Source: Pectobacterium peruviense (GTDB taxonomy: Bacteria; Pseudomonadota; Gammaproteobacteria; Enterobacterales; Enterobacteriaceae). Taken from it: DNA of 64,000 nucleotides. Location: positions 1-64,000 of the forward strand of contig NZ_LXFV01000001.1 of assembly GCF_002847345.1 (NCBI RefSeq), written 5' to 3'. The notes beneath the pieces are model-generated. The model was not told where the DNA came from and made no database searches. It saw only the letters and a program-made list of their open reading frames with translations. Below are positions 50,719 through 60,893 of this stretch, piece by piece (the stretch's first letter is position 1; the number at the start of each line of letters is the position of its first letter). A program made the translations under genes and the position numbers.

Positions 50719-51300
50719 ATGAACGAGTTTTCTATTGTGTGCCGCCTATTAGGCACGCTGTTTTATCGCCAGCCACAGGATCCTTTGCTGACACCGTTAT
50801 TTACGCTGATTAAAGACGGGAAACTGGCAGAGCATTGGCCGCTGGAACAAGATGCGTTACTGGCTCGTTTGCAAAAGGGGCTGGATTTACCCGAGATGGC
50901 GGTGGATTATCAGGCGCTGTTTGATAGTGCAAGCGGTTCAGTTTCACCGTTGCGTTCGTCTTATGAAAGCGATGCCGATGATGCAGATATTCGTACCTTC
51001 CTGCAACAGCGCGGTATGCCGTTAAATGACGGTGCGGTCGGTCATTTTGGTAGTTTGCTGCTTGCGGCGTCATGGCTGGAAGATCAGGCACAAGAAGACG
51101 AAACGGCTGCGCAGATTACCCTGTTTGATGAATATCTATTACCGTGGAGCGATCGTTTCCTCGGGAAAGTGGAAAGTCACGCCACTACGGCATTTTATCG
51201 CACACTGGCGATAGTGTGCCGCGAAGCGCTGGAGGCCATGCGGGATGAGCTGAGTGAAAGCGAAGAAGATGACGAAGACGAGTCTGAAGCCGAAGAGTAA
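50719..51300 (+). CDS. ycdY: TorD-family chaperone YcdY
   Basis: Chaperone of the TorD/DmsD fold reported to bind YcdX and raise its activity. 193 residues (E. coli 184), all helical: MNEFSIVCRLLGTLFYRQPQDPLL at the start, RTFLQQRGMPLNDGAVGHFGSLLLAASWLEDQA in the middle, LLPWSDRFLGKVESHA and a strongly acidic tail (SESEEDDEDESEAEE) longer than in E. coli. The upstream ATG at 50715 is in another frame. Confidence 0.92.
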   Translation: MNEFSIVCRLLGTLFYRQPQDPLLTPLFTLIKDGKLAEHWPLEQDALLARLQKGLDLPEMAVDYQALFDSASGSVSPLRSSYESDADDADIRTFLQQRGMPLNDGAVGHFGSLLLAASWLEDQAQEDETAAQITLFDEYLLPWSDRFLGKVESHATTAFYRTLAIVCREALEAMRDELSESEEDDEDESEAEE

Positions 51301-51333
51301 TACGCCAAGCCTACTATGCCGATAGTGAACAAA

Positions 51334-51364
51334 GCCGATAGCAGACATTGCGTATGCTATCGGC
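51334..51364. terminator. Hairpin between converging ycdY and yceB
   Basis: GCCGATAGCA pairs with TGCTATCGGC across an 11-base loop. A partial third copy of the arm at 51318-51327 (GCCGATAGTG) could form an alternative fold. Weak T-runs on both sides. Confidence 0.55.
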
Positions 51365-51373
51365 AAGTGAGCG

Positions 51374-51940
51374 TTAATCAGTAAACAGGATAACAATCTG
51401 GCCGGGTTTGATTTCGATGCCTTTTGCCATTTTCTTCGCCATCGATTCCGTCGTGCTCTTATCCGCATTCAACACATAAGCTGGTTTTTGGTCAAAATAG
51501 CTTTTCAGTGATTGATTGAGGTAAGGGCTTAGCGTTTTCATTATCGTCTGCATTTTTTCCGGCTGTACGGTGTAATCAACCAGTTCCATGTCCTTCAGGT
51601 AAATTGCCCCCTGAGCTTTATCAAATACTGGCTGTGCTTTCAGTGTAAGTTTCATATCCGCAGTCTGGTTTCCCAGCAGGGACGAAATATCGACCTTCGC
51701 ATTGCCCGCTAGCGTGATTTTACCCGGTTCTGCACGACCAATCTGACTGGATAGCTCGGTCAACACGATATGCGCATCGACTACGCCGGGTACGCCCAGC
51801 TGTTTCTGGTAATCATTGTGCTTTTGCAGATACTCATTCACTTCCTGTTCACTGAGCGTGTATTGCGTGAGTTTATTACAGCCGCTGAGTGTAAAAGCGA
51901 GTAGCACCGCGGCTACTGCTATCCATCCTGATTTTTTCAT
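51374..51940 (-). CDS. yceB: DUF1439 lipoprotein YceB
   Basis: Lipoprotein of unknown function. 188 residues with lipobox LSGC (Cys near residue 21) and Asn at the +2 position. The DUF1439 body has LSEQEVNEYLQKHNDYQKQLG and DAHIVLTELSSQIGR, an amphipathic lipid-binding-like fold in solved relatives. The ATG at 51938-51940 has GAGGTCAAAAT upstream. Same strand as grxB but 185 bases away, separated by a hairpin. Confidence 0.9.
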   Translation of the reverse strand: MKKSGWIAVAAVLLAFTLSGCNKLTQYTLSEQEVNEYLQKHNDYQKQLGVPGVVDAHIVLTELSSQIGRAEPGKITLAGNAKVDISSLLGNQTADMKLTLKAQPVFDKAQGAIYLKDMELVDYTVQPEKMQTIMKTLSPYLNQSLKSYFDQKPAYVLNADKSTTESMAKKMAKGIEIKPGQIVILFTD

Positions 51941-52086
51941 TATTTTGACCTCTTAATGCTATTTGTTACGCGCACAATTTATTTATCTGGGCGGTCTATT
52001 CATGCGAAAAATAACCATGATTTCGCTTGGGCAGCGTGCGCCCGATGCACAGGGTAAACAATAGGATAGCACTGAAATGGTCGATA

Positions 52087-52109
52087 ACGCCGCTTCAGAA
52101 CGAAGCGGC
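52087..52109 (-). terminator. Hairpin after grxB
   Basis: CGCCGCTTC, loop, GAAGCGGCG, 16 bases beyond the grxB stop on the minus strand. No strong T-run. Confidence 0.6.
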
Positions 52110-52125
52110 GGAGTAAACTGAATGA

Positions 52126-52773
52126 CTAGATTGCTAGACTGCTGAGTAGCGTTACTTGAGTCTGCTTCGCCATGTTATCCCGATAGTCCGCAACGCGGGA
52201 AGGCGGCGTAACGCCCGCAACAATAGACAAAGAGCGGAGAAGTGGGAAGAGGTCGATGTCATCTGTTGATAGCACGCCGTTACAGGCATTCGGCTGAACA
52301 ATCAGCGGATCAAGATCCTGTAAGTCACGGTTCAGTTTCTTAATCAGCCCCTGAGAATGGCTCAGATGATCAGCAAAATTACCGAGCTGAGCTTCTTTCT
52401 TGTTAATAAAATATTGTCGGGCAGGCGCGGAGGCAAACTCTTCAAAGGCTGCCTGAGCGAAGCGGGGGATAATCAGACGTGGCGTATATTCGGTAACTTT
52501 ACGTAGCCAGGCAGCGATTGCTGGATTGGTTGACCCCGTCAGCAGCGGCTTGCGGTCGTAACTATCGATGAAATGAACGATGTCCATGCTTTCTGGCATA
52601 TAGCTGCCGTCATCTTTTTGCAGAATAGGCACCATCTTTTGGCCGATCAGCCGTTCTGGCGTCGCCGCGTCATCATTCGCCAATATTTGCAATTCGACAG
52701 GGATATTTTTCAGACCGAAGATCATGCGCGCTTTAACGCAGTAGGGGCAGTGATCGTAAATGTAGAGCTTCAT
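52126..52773 (-). CDS. grxB: Glutaredoxin 2
   Basis: GST-like glutaredoxin that reduces disulfides with glutathione. 215 residues, as in E. coli. The active site is CPYC in YDHCPYCVKARMIFG (residues 9-12), the thioredoxin fold continues with QKMVPILQKDDGSYMPESMDIVHFID, and the rest is the all-helical GST C-domain. GGAGACGAC precedes the ATG at 52771-52773. Convergent neighbours none; mdtH follows on the same strand upstream. Confidence 0.95.
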   Translation of the reverse strand: MKLYIYDHCPYCVKARMIFGLKNIPVELQILANDDAATPERLIGQKMVPILQKDDGSYMPESMDIVHFIDSYDRKPLLTGSTNPAIAAWLRKVTEYTPRLIIPRFAQAAFEEFASAPARQYFINKKEAQLGNFADHLSHSQGLIKKLNRDLQDLDPLIVQPNACNGVLSTDDIDLFPLLRSLSIVAGVTPPSRVADYRDNMAKQTQVTLLSSLAI

Positions 52774-52917
52774 ACGTCGTCTCCTAAATTACAAGGTATA
52801 GACAAAGGCCGCGGTGCGGCCACGTGTGTAACCCATCATCAAACAAGATGAATTGAGTGTGCGAGAAGGCTCGCGACGAAACAATTGTTTGAATGTATTA
52901 GGAAAGTATAGAAGGGC

Positions 52918-52947
52918 TTTACCGACGAGATCAAACTCGTCGGTAAA
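52918..52947 (-). terminator. Perfect 12-bp hairpin after mdtH
   Basis: TTTACCGACGAG, loop atcaaa, CTCGTCGGTAAA, eight bases beyond the mdtH stop. Likely the mdtH terminator although only short T-runs are present. Confidence 0.65.
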
Positions 52948-52954
52948 ATTCAGA

Positions 52955-54160
52955 CTAATGACCACCCAGCATGGCGGGCTCAATACGGCGTTGGTTGAAC
53001 TGCCAATACAGCGCGGCTAACGTCAGGAACCCGATAGTGCCGAGCATGAACCACGGCAATTCTGGCTGATTCAATGCGTGTCCAGTATCGAATAACCAGC
53101 CGCCGCCGCTGTAGCCAATCGCGCCACCGAGCGCCAGTCCAAGCCGACTAAAGCCCATATAGCTGCCTCTGGCCCTGGAATCGGCCAGCGAAGCGCTCAA
53201 CGTTTCACGCGCAGGTTCAGCGATAATCGAGCCTATGTAAAACAGACTGATAAGCATCAGCAGCGGCTGAAGCTCTGTCGTCATTCCAATTGGGAACATG
53301 CTGACGGACATGATGAAAAGCCCCACCATCAGGCGCTGTTCCAACCGGAAACGCTTCTCGCTCCAGCGGGCGATAGGATAAAGCAGCGTCAGCGACAGCG
53401 CCGCTTCAATGGCGTACATCCATTTCACCGCAGACGGTGTTCCGGCGATTTCGTTGACCATAATGGGTAGCATTAACAGAACCTGAACGGCCAACATGTA
53501 GTAGCCCGTCAGCGTTAATACATACATCAGGAAACGGCGGTCGCGAATCACGCGCATCAGCCCTTCCTTGATTGGCGTTCTTACCGTTGAAATACGGTAG
53601 GCCGGTAGCAGCCAGGCATTTAGCCCTGCTACAAGCACGAAAATAACCGCGCCAACCCAGCAGACAATCTCGAAATCGTACTGAAGCAGCCAACTGCCGA
53701 GCAGGGCACCGATAACGGCACCGGCACTGTCTTGCATCATCAGCAGTGAATAGAAACGACCACGTTCTTGTGGGCGGATCAATTTGATCACCAGTGCGGT
53801 ACGCGGCGGATCGAATAACGTGCCACCCAAACCGGACAAGGCACAGGACAGCCAGAGCAGCCAAGGTTCGTCGGCAATCGCCATGAACACAAAACCGGAG
53901 GCACGCAGCAGCATCCCAGTGATAATCATCGGTTTGGCACCAAAGCGGTCAGCGATGGCTCCGCCAAAAATACCCAGACCTTGCTGAATAAATTGACGCA
54001 ATCCCAATGCGATACCGACTAATAATGCGGCCCAGCCGAGTTGATCGACAAAACGAATGGAAATAAGGGGGAAAACAACGAAGAACCCTAAAACCACCAG
54101 CATATTATCGAGTAATAAAAAATATTTACCCAAGCTCCGAGCTTGCGACATCAGAGGCAT
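52955..54160 (-). CDS. mdtH: MFS multidrug transporter MdtH
   Basis: Twelve-helix drug/H+ antiporter of the inner membrane; in E. coli its overproduction gives quinolone resistance. 401 residues (E. coli 402), aligned from [23 protein letters not shown]. The MFS motif A is [14 protein letters not shown] near residue 60, followed by [20 protein letters not shown] near 110 and [20 protein letters not shown] near 145. Start at the ATG 54158-54160; a second ATG at 54149-54151 would give a product three residues shorter. Divergent from rimJ. Confidence 0.94.
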   Translation of the reverse strand: MPLMSQARSLGKYFLLLDNMLVVLGFFVVFPLISIRFVDQLGWAALLVGIALGLRQFIQQGLGIFGGAIADRFGAKPMIITGMLLRASGFVFMAIADEPWLLWLSCALSGLGGTLFDPPRTALVIKLIRPQERGRFYSLLMMQDSAGAVIGALLGSWLLQYDFEIVCWVGAVIFVLVAGLNAWLLPAYRISTVRTPIKEGLMRVIRDRRFLMYVLTLTGYYMLAVQVLLMLPIMVNEIAGTPSAVKWMYAIEAALSLTLLYPIARWSEKRFRLEQRLMVGLFIMSVSMFPIGMTTELQPLLMLISLFYIGSIIAEPARETLSASLADSRARGSYMGFSRLGLALGGAIGYSGGGWLFDTGHALNQPELPWFMLGTIGFLTLAALYWQFNQRRIEPAMLGGH

Positions 54161-54474
54161 GTTTCACCACAACGAAGAAAGGAGGAAAATAACAGACGTG
54201 ACTATTTTGTACTCTAATTCGACTTTGGTATAGCCTATTGTTGGATAATATTTTTTTATCGATTTTACGTCGTTCGAGTAGCATTTCAGCGAGAAAAAAT
54301 GGCTTTCCTGATTCAACTGCGCAATAACTCGGCGACGAGGATTTTACGTCCATGAATTTATGTGGTTATAGTAAGGATTATCGGAAATACCGATATTTTC
54401 TGCTTATGTGAAATAGTCACTTTTTCAGCGCCGATGAATTTTACTTATCGATAACATGGAGAGTAGGGGGAAAA
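54161..54474. promoter_or_regulatory. Divergent mdtH-rimJ promoter region
   Basis: AT-rich, no gene seen. The 11-mer GATTTTACGTC occurs twice, at 54261-54271 and 54340-54350, 79 bp apart in the same orientation; this could be a paired protein site or chance. GGAGAG before rimJ is its ribosome site. Confidence 0.4.
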
Positions 54475-55059
54475 ATGTTTGGCTATCGTTCAACGCCGGC
54501 AAGAGTGCAATTGACAACCGATAGGCTGGTGGTACGTCTGGCCCATGAACATGATGCATGGCGTCTGGCTGAATACTATTCTGAAAACCGTGATTTTCTT
54601 AAGCCGTGGGAACCCGTGAGAGACGCCAGCCATTGCTATCCATCAGGCTGGCAGGCGCGACTTAGCGTGATTAACGAAATGCATAAACAGGGTAGCGCTT
54701 ATTACTTCCTCCTGTTGGATCCGAATGAAAACGAAGTATGTGGCGTAGCGAATTTCAGCAACGTGCTGCGGGGATCGTTCCACGCCTGCTATCTGGGTTA
54801 CTCTCTCGGCCAGAAATGGCAGGGGCAGGGGCTGATGTACGAAGCCTTGCAGTCGGCTTTGCATTATATGCAACGTCAGCAGCATATGCATCGCATCATG
54901 GCTAACTATATGCCGCATAACCAGCGCAGTGGGAACCTACTAACGCGTTTGGGGTTTGAACGTGAAGGCTATGCGAAGGATTATCTGCTTATTGATGGTA
55001 AATGGCAGGATCATGTATTAACCGCGCTGACCAACGCCGAGTGGAAGTCTCCGCGTTAA
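54475..55059 (+). CDS. rimJ: Ribosomal protein S5-alanine N-acetyltransferase RimJ
   Basis: GNAT acetyltransferase modifying the N-terminal Ala of ribosomal protein S5. 194 residues, as in E. coli. The fold is visible as [23 protein letters not shown], then the acetyl-CoA loop [23 protein letters not shown] near 110-130 and [26 protein letters not shown] near 145-170. GGAGAGTAGGGGG precedes the ATG. First gene of rimJ-yceH-mviM. Confidence 0.95.
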   Translation: MFGYRSTPARVQLTTDRLVVRLAHEHDAWRLAEYYSENRDFLKPWEPVRDASHCYPSGWQARLSVINEMHKQGSAYYFLLLDPNENEVCGVANFSNVLRGSFHACYLGYSLGQKWQGQGLMYEALQSALHYMQRQQHMHRIMANYMPHNQRSGNLLTRLGFEREGYAKDYLLIDGKWQDHVLTALTNAEWKSPR

Positions 55060-55068
55060 GGAAAAATG

Positions 55069-55707
55069 ATGAAATACCAATTGGATGCTCGTGAAGCCCG
55101 CGTGATCGGATGCATGTTGGAAAAGCAGATTACTACGCCGGATCAATACCCGATGTCGTTAAACGGCATTACCACGGCTTGCAACCAGAAAACCAATCGT
55201 GAACCAGTGATGGAACTGAGCGAAAGTGAGGTACAGCAAACGCTGGATTTGCTCGTGAAGAAGCATTTCCTACGCACGCTCAGCGGCTTTGGTAATCGTG
55301 TTGTGAAGTACGAACATCGTTTTTGCAATTCGGAATTTGGCGATCTGAAACTCTCTCCCGCGGAAGTGGCTCTGGTGACGACACTTCTCCTGCGCGGCCC
55401 ACAGACTCCGGGTGAATTGCGTACGCGCGCCGCTCGCTTGTATGAGTTTTCAGATGTTGGCGAAGCCGAATCTACACTTGAACAACTGCAACAGCGTGAC
55501 GATGGCCCGTTTGTTGTACGGCTCGCGCGGGAAGCGGGAAAACGTGAAAGTCGCTACCGGCACCTTTTCAGCGGTGACGCGAGCGATGCTGCGGCTCCTG
55601 AAGAGGAAAGCGTGAGCGACAATTCGCCTCCGTTGGTCGAGCGAGTTGAGGCGTTAGAGAAAGAGGTCGCTGAACTCAAACGTCAGCTTGCCGCACTGTT
55701 AGCGTAA
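55069..55707 (+). CDS. yceH: UPF0502 protein YceH
   Basis: Conserved protein of unknown function with two winged-helix modules (residues 3-80 and about 85-165) and a C-terminal coiled coil ([22 protein letters not shown]). The DNA-binding fold suggests a regulator, but no target is known. Two adjacent ATGs (55066, 55069) are possible; I take the second because AAGGA is six bases upstream of it and the family starts MKYQL. 212 residues. It lies 9 bases after rimJ. Confidence 0.92.
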   Translation: MKYQLDAREARVIGCMLEKQITTPDQYPMSLNGITTACNQKTNREPVMELSESEVQQTLDLLVKKHFLRTLSGFGNRVVKYEHRFCNSEFGDLKLSPAEVALVTTLLLRGPQTPGELRTRAARLYEFSDVGEAESTLEQLQQRDDGPFVVRLAREAGKRESRYRHLFSGDASDAAAPEEESVSDNSPPLVERVEALEKEVAELKRQLAALLA

Positions 55708-55736
55708 TAGAATTTGTATCAGGGAGAAAATCAGCC

Positions 55737-56702
55737 ATGAAACCTCAGTTTTCATCTGCGGAAAACGTTGCAGAACCTACCGCGTCCATCCAACGTCCCC
55801 GTATCGGTGTCGTCGGATTAGGATCTATTGCGCAGAAAGCCTATTTGCCTATTCTTAGTCAGGCTGAACGTTGGGAACTGGTTGGTGCATTTTCTCCCGA
55901 TCGACAAAAAACGCAGCGGATTTGCCAGCACTATCGGATGACGGGTTTCTCTGCATTGGATGATATGGCAGCACATTGCGATGCAGTCTTTGTCCATAGC
56001 AGTACCGCCAGCCATTTCTCCGTGGTAAAGCAACTGCTTGAGGCGGGTGTCGATGTCTATGTGGATAAACCGCTGGCAGACATGCTGGAGCAAGCGGAAG
56101 CGCTGGTTGACTTGGCAGAGCAACAACAAAAAATTCTCATGGTCGGCTTTAACCGTCGGTTTGCCCCCTGTTATCAGCAGCTAAAACAGCGGTTGGATCA
56201 ACCCGCATCCTTGCGTATGGATAAGCATCGTATTAATGGCGTCGGGCCGCACGATGTGCGTTTTACCTTATTGGACGACTATCTGCACGTGGTGGACACC
56301 GCCCTCTGGCTGGCAGGAGGTGATGCCGAATTGGTTAATGGTGTTTTGCATACAAATGCGGACTGCCAACTGCTGTATGCCGAGCATCATTTCCAGAGTG
56401 GAAACTGTCAGGTAACAACCAGCATGCATCGTCAGGCTGGGAGCCAACGAGAGTGGGTTCAGGCTGTTACCAACGGTGGGCTATATCAGGTGGATGAGAT
56501 GCGTGAATGGCGTGAAGATCGTGAAGGAGTGACGCTTCACCCAGCCGTGCCATCTTGGCAAACTACGCTAGAACAGCGTGGATTTGTCGGTGCGGTGCAT
56601 CATTTCATGGCGGCAGTTGAACAACGGAAACCAGCGGAAACATCAGGTAACCAGGCGTTGCTGTCGCAGCGTATGATTGAAAAATTACTGGGAAAAAGCT
56701 GA
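55737..56702 (+). CDS. mviM: Gfo/Idh/MocA-family oxidoreductase MviM
   Basis: NAD(P)-dependent oxidoreductase of unknown substrate. 321 residues (E. coli 307), the extra being an N-terminal extension of about 20 residues before the Rossmann motif RIGVVGLGSIAQKAYLPIL. VFVHSSTASHF and the catalytic-type DVYVDKPLADMLEQAEALV near 110-125 identify the family. GGGAGAAAATC is the ribosome site. It traditionally precedes murJ, here 127 bases downstream; no functional link is established. Confidence 0.92.
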   Translation: MKPQFSSAENVAEPTASIQRPRIGVVGLGSIAQKAYLPILSQAERWELVGAFSPDRQKTQRICQHYRMTGFSALDDMAAHCDAVFVHSSTASHFSVVKQLLEAGVDVYVDKPLADMLEQAEALVDLAEQQQKILMVGFNRRFAPCYQQLKQRLDQPASLRMDKHRINGVGPHDVRFTLLDDYLHVVDTALWLAGGDAELVNGVLHTNADCQLLYAEHHFQSGNCQVTTSMHRQAGSQREWVQAVTNGGLYQVDEMREWREDREGVTLHPAVPSWQTTLEQRGFVGAVHHFMAAVEQRKPAETSGNQALLSQRMIEKLLGKS

Positions 56703-56829
56703 AAAATTCAGCGGTTATGGCAATGTTCGGTAGCTATTACACGCGCAATGCGTAGACTAGTCGCACCTCGCAATCAGGATGACCCCAACGGGTTAATAAT
56801 CACGCCTGAACCGTTCAGAACATAATCGG

Positions 56830-58365
56830 ATGAATTTACTTAAATCACTGGCTGCCGTCAGTTCCATGACCATGTTATCGCGCGTTTTAGGGTTTGTGCG
56901 TGATGCTATCGTCGCACGTATTTTTGGTGCAGGTATGGCGACGGATGCTTTTTTTGTCGCGTTCAAACTGCCCAACCTGCTTCGGCGTATTTTTGCGGAA
57001 GGCGCATTCTCACAGGCGTTCGTGCCTATTCTGGCCGAATACAAAAGCCAGCAAGGCGAGGAGGCCACGCGAACGTTCCTCGCTTATGTCTCCGGTATGT
57101 TGACGCTGATACTGGCGTTAGTCACTGTGGCGGGTATGGTCGCCGCGCCTTGGGTCATTATGGTCACCGCTCCCGGTTTTGCTGCGACGCCGGAGCGTTT
57201 TGAGCTGACCTCAAATCTATTACGCGTCACGTTTCCCTATATCCTGCTGATCTCACTGACTTCCATGGTGGGTTCGGTGCTCAACACCTGGAACCGTTTC
57301 TCGGTGCCAGCCTTTGCACCGACGCTACTTAACGTCAGCATGATTGGCTTTTCGCTGTTTGCCGCACCGTATTTTAATCCTCCCGTGATGGCGCTGGCCT
57401 GGGCGGTATTGGTGGGTGGTTTACTGCAACTCGGCTATCAGCTACCGCATTTGAAAAAGATTGGCATGCTGGTCTTGCCACGCCTGAAATGGCGTGACCC
57501 GAGCGTCTGGCGGGTTATGAAGCTGATGGGGCCTGCGGTTTTAGGCGTGTCGGTGAGCCAGATTTCGTTGATCATCAACACCATTTTCGCCTCCTTCCTC
57601 AGCGAAGGGGCTGTGTCATGGATGTACTACGCCGATCGCCTGATGGAATTTCCTTCCGGTGTGTTGGGGGTGGCGTTAGGGACGATCTTACTTCCGTCGC
57701 TGGCGAAAAGTTTTGCCAGTGGCAATCACGATGAATATTCCCGCCTGATGGATTGGGGGCTTCGCCTCTGTTTCCTGCTGGCGCTACCGAGCGCGGTAGC
57801 ATTAGGCATTTTAGCCAAGCCCTTAACCGTGTCGCTGTTCCAATACGGTAAATTTAGCGCCTTTGACGCGCTGATGACCCAACGCGCGCTGGTGGCCTAC
57901 TCAGTTGGGCTGATGGGATTGATTGTCGTCAAAGTGTTAGTGCCTGGCTTCTATTCCCGGCAGGATATCAAGACGCCGGTAAAAATAGCGATAGTGACGC
58001 TGATTCTGACGCAAGTTATGAACCTGATCTTTATCGGCCCATTGCAACACGCGGGTCTGGCGTTGTCCATCGGTCTGGCCTCCTGCCTGAATGCCGCGCT
58101 GCTGTATTGGCAACTGCGTAAGCAGGATATTTTCCAACCACTGCCTGGTTGGAAGGGATTTTTGATTCGTCTATTGGCCGCCGTTATCGTGATGTCGCTG
58201 GTTTTACTGGGCATGCTGTGGTGGATGCCAGCATGGGATGACGGCAATATGACAATACGAATCCTGCGTTTGCTGCTGGTCGTCGTCGTGGGCGCTGGCT
58301 CCTATTTTGCCACGCTGGCACTGTTGGGATTCCGTCCCCGAGATTTCGCCCGCCGCAGCGTGTAG
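56830..58365 (+). CDS. murJ: Lipid II flippase MurJ
   Basis: Essential inner-membrane flippase that moves lipid II to the periplasmic face for murein synthesis. 511 residues, as in E. coli, with about 14 helices of the MOP superfamily. The start [25 protein letters not shown] is diagnostic, as are [27 protein letters not shown] near 38-64 and the central-cavity Arg and Asp residues within these segments. A hairpin cluster follows, then argS on the other strand, unlike E. coli where flgN follows. Confidence 0.96.
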   Translation: MNLLKSLAAVSSMTMLSRVLGFVRDAIVARIFGAGMATDAFFVAFKLPNLLRRIFAEGAFSQAFVPILAEYKSQQGEEATRTFLAYVSGMLTLILALVTVAGMVAAPWVIMVTAPGFAATPERFELTSNLLRVTFPYILLISLTSMVGSVLNTWNRFSVPAFAPTLLNVSMIGFSLFAAPYFNPPVMALAWAVLVGGLLQLGYQLPHLKKIGMLVLPRLKWRDPSVWRVMKLMGPAVLGVSVSQISLIINTIFASFLSEGAVSWMYYADRLMEFPSGVLGVALGTILLPSLAKSFASGNHDEYSRLMDWGLRLCFLLALPSAVALGILAKPLTVSLFQYGKFSAFDALMTQRALVAYSVGLMGLIVVKVLVPGFYSRQDIKTPVKIAIVTLILTQVMNLIFIGPLQHAGLALSIGLASCLNAALLYWQLRKQDIFQPLPGWKGFLIRLLAAVIVMSLVLLGMLWWMPAWDDGNMTIRILRLLLVVVVGAGSYFATLALLGFRPRDFARRSV

Positions 58366-58378
58366 CAACATTGTTGAA

Positions 58379-58402
58379 TAAAAAAACGTCTGGAACGTTT
58401 TT
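58379..58402 (+). terminator. Rho-independent terminator of murJ
   Basis: AAAAACGT, loop ctgga, ACGTTTTT, 15 bases after the stop. Two more hairpins follow: CGTTG-cgtag-CAACG at 58405-58420 and GACGGACA-agga-TGTCCGTC at 58432-58451. Confidence 0.75.
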
Positions 58403-58457
58403 CAACGTTGCGTAGCAACGGCTCGTAGGGTGACGGACAAGGATGTCCGTCATAAAA

Positions 58458-58489
58458 AAACGCCATTGGTGCTGCCACCGATGGCGTTT
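58458..58489 (-). terminator. Rho-independent terminator of argS
   Basis: On the minus strand AAACGCCATCGGTGG pairs with CCAATGGCGTTT, then a run of T, 41 bases beyond the argS stop. Confidence 0.88.
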
Positions 58490-58529
58490 CTGTTTTACGT
58501 TGATGGATACGTTTTTAGTCGATGGAGAA

Positions 58530-60260
58530 TTACATCTTATCGACGGTTTCGATACCCAGTGTATCCAGCCCCTGCTTCAACGTTTTCGCCGTGAGCAGCG
58601 CTAGTCTTAGACGGCTCTGACGCATATCATCATTTTCGGCATTCAGTATTGGACAGTGCTCGTAGAAACCAGAGAACAGGCCAGCCAGATCGTACAGGTA
58701 GCTACACATCACATGCGGCGTGCCTTCGCGGGCGACGGAGGTGATGGTTTCTTCAAATTGCAGCAGGCGCGTGGCAAGCGCAAATTCGCGCTCATCACCC
58801 AGCGTAATCGGCTGCGTTAAGGTGTCTTCCTGTATTCCCGCACGCTTGAAAATGGACGCGACGCGCGTATAGGCATATTGCATATACGGCGCAGTGTTGC
58901 CTTCAAACGCCAGCATGTTATCCCAATCAAAAATGTAGTCTGTGGTACGGCTCTTCGACAGGTCTGCGTATTTAATCGCACCGATAGAAACCACTTTTGC
59001 TAACGTTGCCAACTCGTCGCTTTCCATCTGTGGATTTTTTTCCGCGATGAGTTTCAGTGCACGATCGTAGGCTTCATCCAATAGTTCAGACAGCTTGATC
59101 GTTCCGCCTGCACGTGTTTTGAATGGTTTACCGTCTTTGCCCAGCATCATGCCGAACATGTGGTGTTCCAGGCTGACAGAATCCGGCACGTAACCCGCTT
59201 TGCGCACGATGGTCCAAGCCTGCATCAAATGCTGATGCTGACGAGAGTCGATGTAGTAAAGCACGCGATCGGCATTCAGGGTTTCATAACGATATTTGGC
59301 GCAGGCGATATCCGTTGTGGTGTAGAGGTAGCCACCATCCTTTTTCTGGATGATGACGCCCATCGGTTCGCCTTCCTTGTTTTTATACTCATCAAGGAAA
59401 ACGACCGTAGCCCCTTCGCTTTCAACGGCCAGACCTTTTGCTTTCAGATCGGCAACGATGTTCGGCAGCATGCTGTTATACAGGCTTTCACCCATCACAT
59501 CCTGTTTGGTCAGCGTGACATTAAGGCGTTCATAGTTGATCTGGTTCTGCGTCATGGTGATATCGACGAGCTTGCGCCACATCTGACGGCAATATTCATC
59601 GCCACCCTGTAATTTCACCACGTAACCGCGTGCGCGCTCAGCGAAATCGGCATCTTCGTCGTAGTGTTTCTTTGCTTCACGATAAAACGCTTCAAGATCG
59701 GACAGGTCCATCTCGTTGGCGTTTTCATTTTGCATTTTTTCAAGGTAAGCAATCAGCATGCCGAACTGCGTACCCCAATCGCCAACGTGGTTAGCGCGGA
59801 TGATGTTGTGGCCTAAAAACTCCAGCGTACGGGCTGCGGCATCACCAATAATGGTTGAACGCAGGTGGCCGACGTGCATTTCCTTTGCGACGTTAGGGGC
59901 GGAGTAGTCAATCACGATCGTTTGTGGTTCAACCGGTGTTAAACCCAGTTTTGGTGCATTCAGGGCATTCTCAACCTGGCTCGCAACCCACTGCTTATCG
60001 AGAAAAATATTAATGAATCCCGGGCCTGCGATTTCTGTTTTTTCCGCAATGCCTTCCAGCGCTAAAAGTTGGACGACATTTTCAGCCAATTGTCGCGGTG
60101 GCATGCCCAGTTTTTTCGCCACGGCCATGACGCCATTAGCCTGATAATCACCAAACTGTGCTTTTGCCGACTGACGAACCTGAGCTTCGCTGTCTGCTGG
60201 CGCGCCCGCGGCGGTTAACGCCTGGCTGACTTTTTCGGAGAGAAGAGCCTGAATATTCAC
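58530..60260 (-). CDS. argS: Arginyl-tRNA synthetase
   Basis: Class I synthetase charging tRNA-Arg; 576 residues (E. coli 577). GTG start (CAC at 58258+2000, that is 60258-60260), a start codon I recall also for E. coli argS. The N-terminal Add-1 domain runs to about 110; the HIGH motif is HVGHLRS in [20 protein letters not shown] near residues 122-141; the KMSKS region is degenerate ([13 protein letters not shown] near 375), as usual in this family; the C-terminal helical bundle binds the anticodon. In E. coli flhE and yecT follow argS; here murJ does. Confidence 0.96.
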   Translation of the reverse strand: MNIQALLSEKVSQALTAAGAPADSEAQVRQSAKAQFGDYQANGVMAVAKKLGMPPRQLAENVVQLLALEGIAEKTEIAGPGFINIFLDKQWVASQVENALNAPKLGLTPVEPQTIVIDYSAPNVAKEMHVGHLRSTIIGDAAARTLEFLGHNIIRANHVGDWGTQFGMLIAYLEKMQNENANEMDLSDLEAFYREAKKHYDEDADFAERARGYVVKLQGGDEYCRQMWRKLVDITMTQNQINYERLNVTLTKQDVMGESLYNSMLPNIVADLKAKGLAVESEGATVVFLDEYKNKEGEPMGVIIQKKDGGYLYTTTDIACAKYRYETLNADRVLYYIDSRQHQHLMQAWTIVRKAGYVPDSVSLEHHMFGMMLGKDGKPFKTRAGGTIKLSELLDEAYDRALKLIAEKNPQMESDELATLAKVVSIGAIKYADLSKSRTTDYIFDWDNMLAFEGNTAPYMQYAYTRVASIFKRAGIQEDTLTQPITLGDEREFALATRLLQFEETITSVAREGTPHVMCSYLYDLAGLFSGFYEHCPILNAENDDMRQSRLRLALLTAKTLKQGLDTLGIETVDKM

Positions 60261-60352
60261 CGGTTTACCTTAAATAAAAAATTAAGCCTTGCTTATACCA
60301 TATTTGCCTTTCCTCGTCAGCAGACGGGGGGAGGCAAAAGGATATTCAGGCG

Positions 60353-60373
60353 AAAAAATACCCGCAGGACGGG
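60353..60373 (-). terminator. Possible terminator between the small ORF and argS
   Basis: On the minus strand CCCG, loop tcctg, CGGG, then tattttttcg. The stem is short, but the T-run lies correctly to end a transcript of the small membrane ORF just upstream. The remaining intergenic DNA up to 60260 would then hold the argS promoter. Confidence 0.45.
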
Positions 60374-60473
60374 AGATAAAAAAGGCGTTGTGATATGAAA
60401 AAAATGGATAAGGGGGGCATGGCAAAGAATAAAAGTAGTTTTAGGTAGAATAAAAATAAATCAAATCGCGATC

Positions 60474-60593
60474 TTAACGTTTTCTTGACCGACTATTTAC
60501 ACCAATCTTATGCGAGTCTCTGGTTTTAAAATGACGAAAAATAGCGTATGCCGCAATAGCGATAAGCGCGATGGATATAATGAGTAAAACCAT
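60474..60593 (-). CDS. Candidate 39-residue single-span membrane protein
   Basis: Unrecognised. ATG at 60591-60593, TAA at 60474-60476. The first 19 residues (MVLLIISIALIAIAAYAIF) are one hydrophobic helix and the last 20 (RHFKTRDSHKIGVNSRSRKR) are polar with a strong positive charge, which predicts a membrane anchor with its tail in the cytoplasm. Such a sharp split is uncommon in chance frames. Against it, the ribosome site is weak (GCAGAGA eight bases upstream) and the DNA is AT-rich. A possible terminator lies downstream. No function can be given. Confidence 0.45.
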   Translation of the reverse strand: MVLLIISIALIAIAAYAIFRHFKTRDSHKIGVNSRSRKR

Positions 60594-60893
60594 GATGATA
60601 TCTCTGCGTTATTATTTGTTTTCTTAATTTATACGTTTTTTTTTCGGCGTTCAATGGGGCAGATCTTATTTAAGATTCATCCCAGAATAGATTGCGAGAA
60701 GTATCGCAGATTAACATCGGGTAAAAAGCGTTTCCGTTTATTAATCAAACAGCATGCTTACCTTTTCTTTGCATTTGATGCGTTTCACGTAACGAAGGTG
60801 TAAATAAATGTGCATGGAGAAAAGTAGAATTTAATTAGAATGTACTATGGCTATGATATTCTCACTATCGAAAATGGTTATTGATAATGTGAT
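60594..60893. other. AT-rich region between the small ORF and yecM
   Basis: No gene or known RNA seen. It would hold divergent promoters for the small ORF (minus) and yecM (plus). A short palindrome ATCTTATTTAAGAT sits near 60663-60676. Confidence 0.45.
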
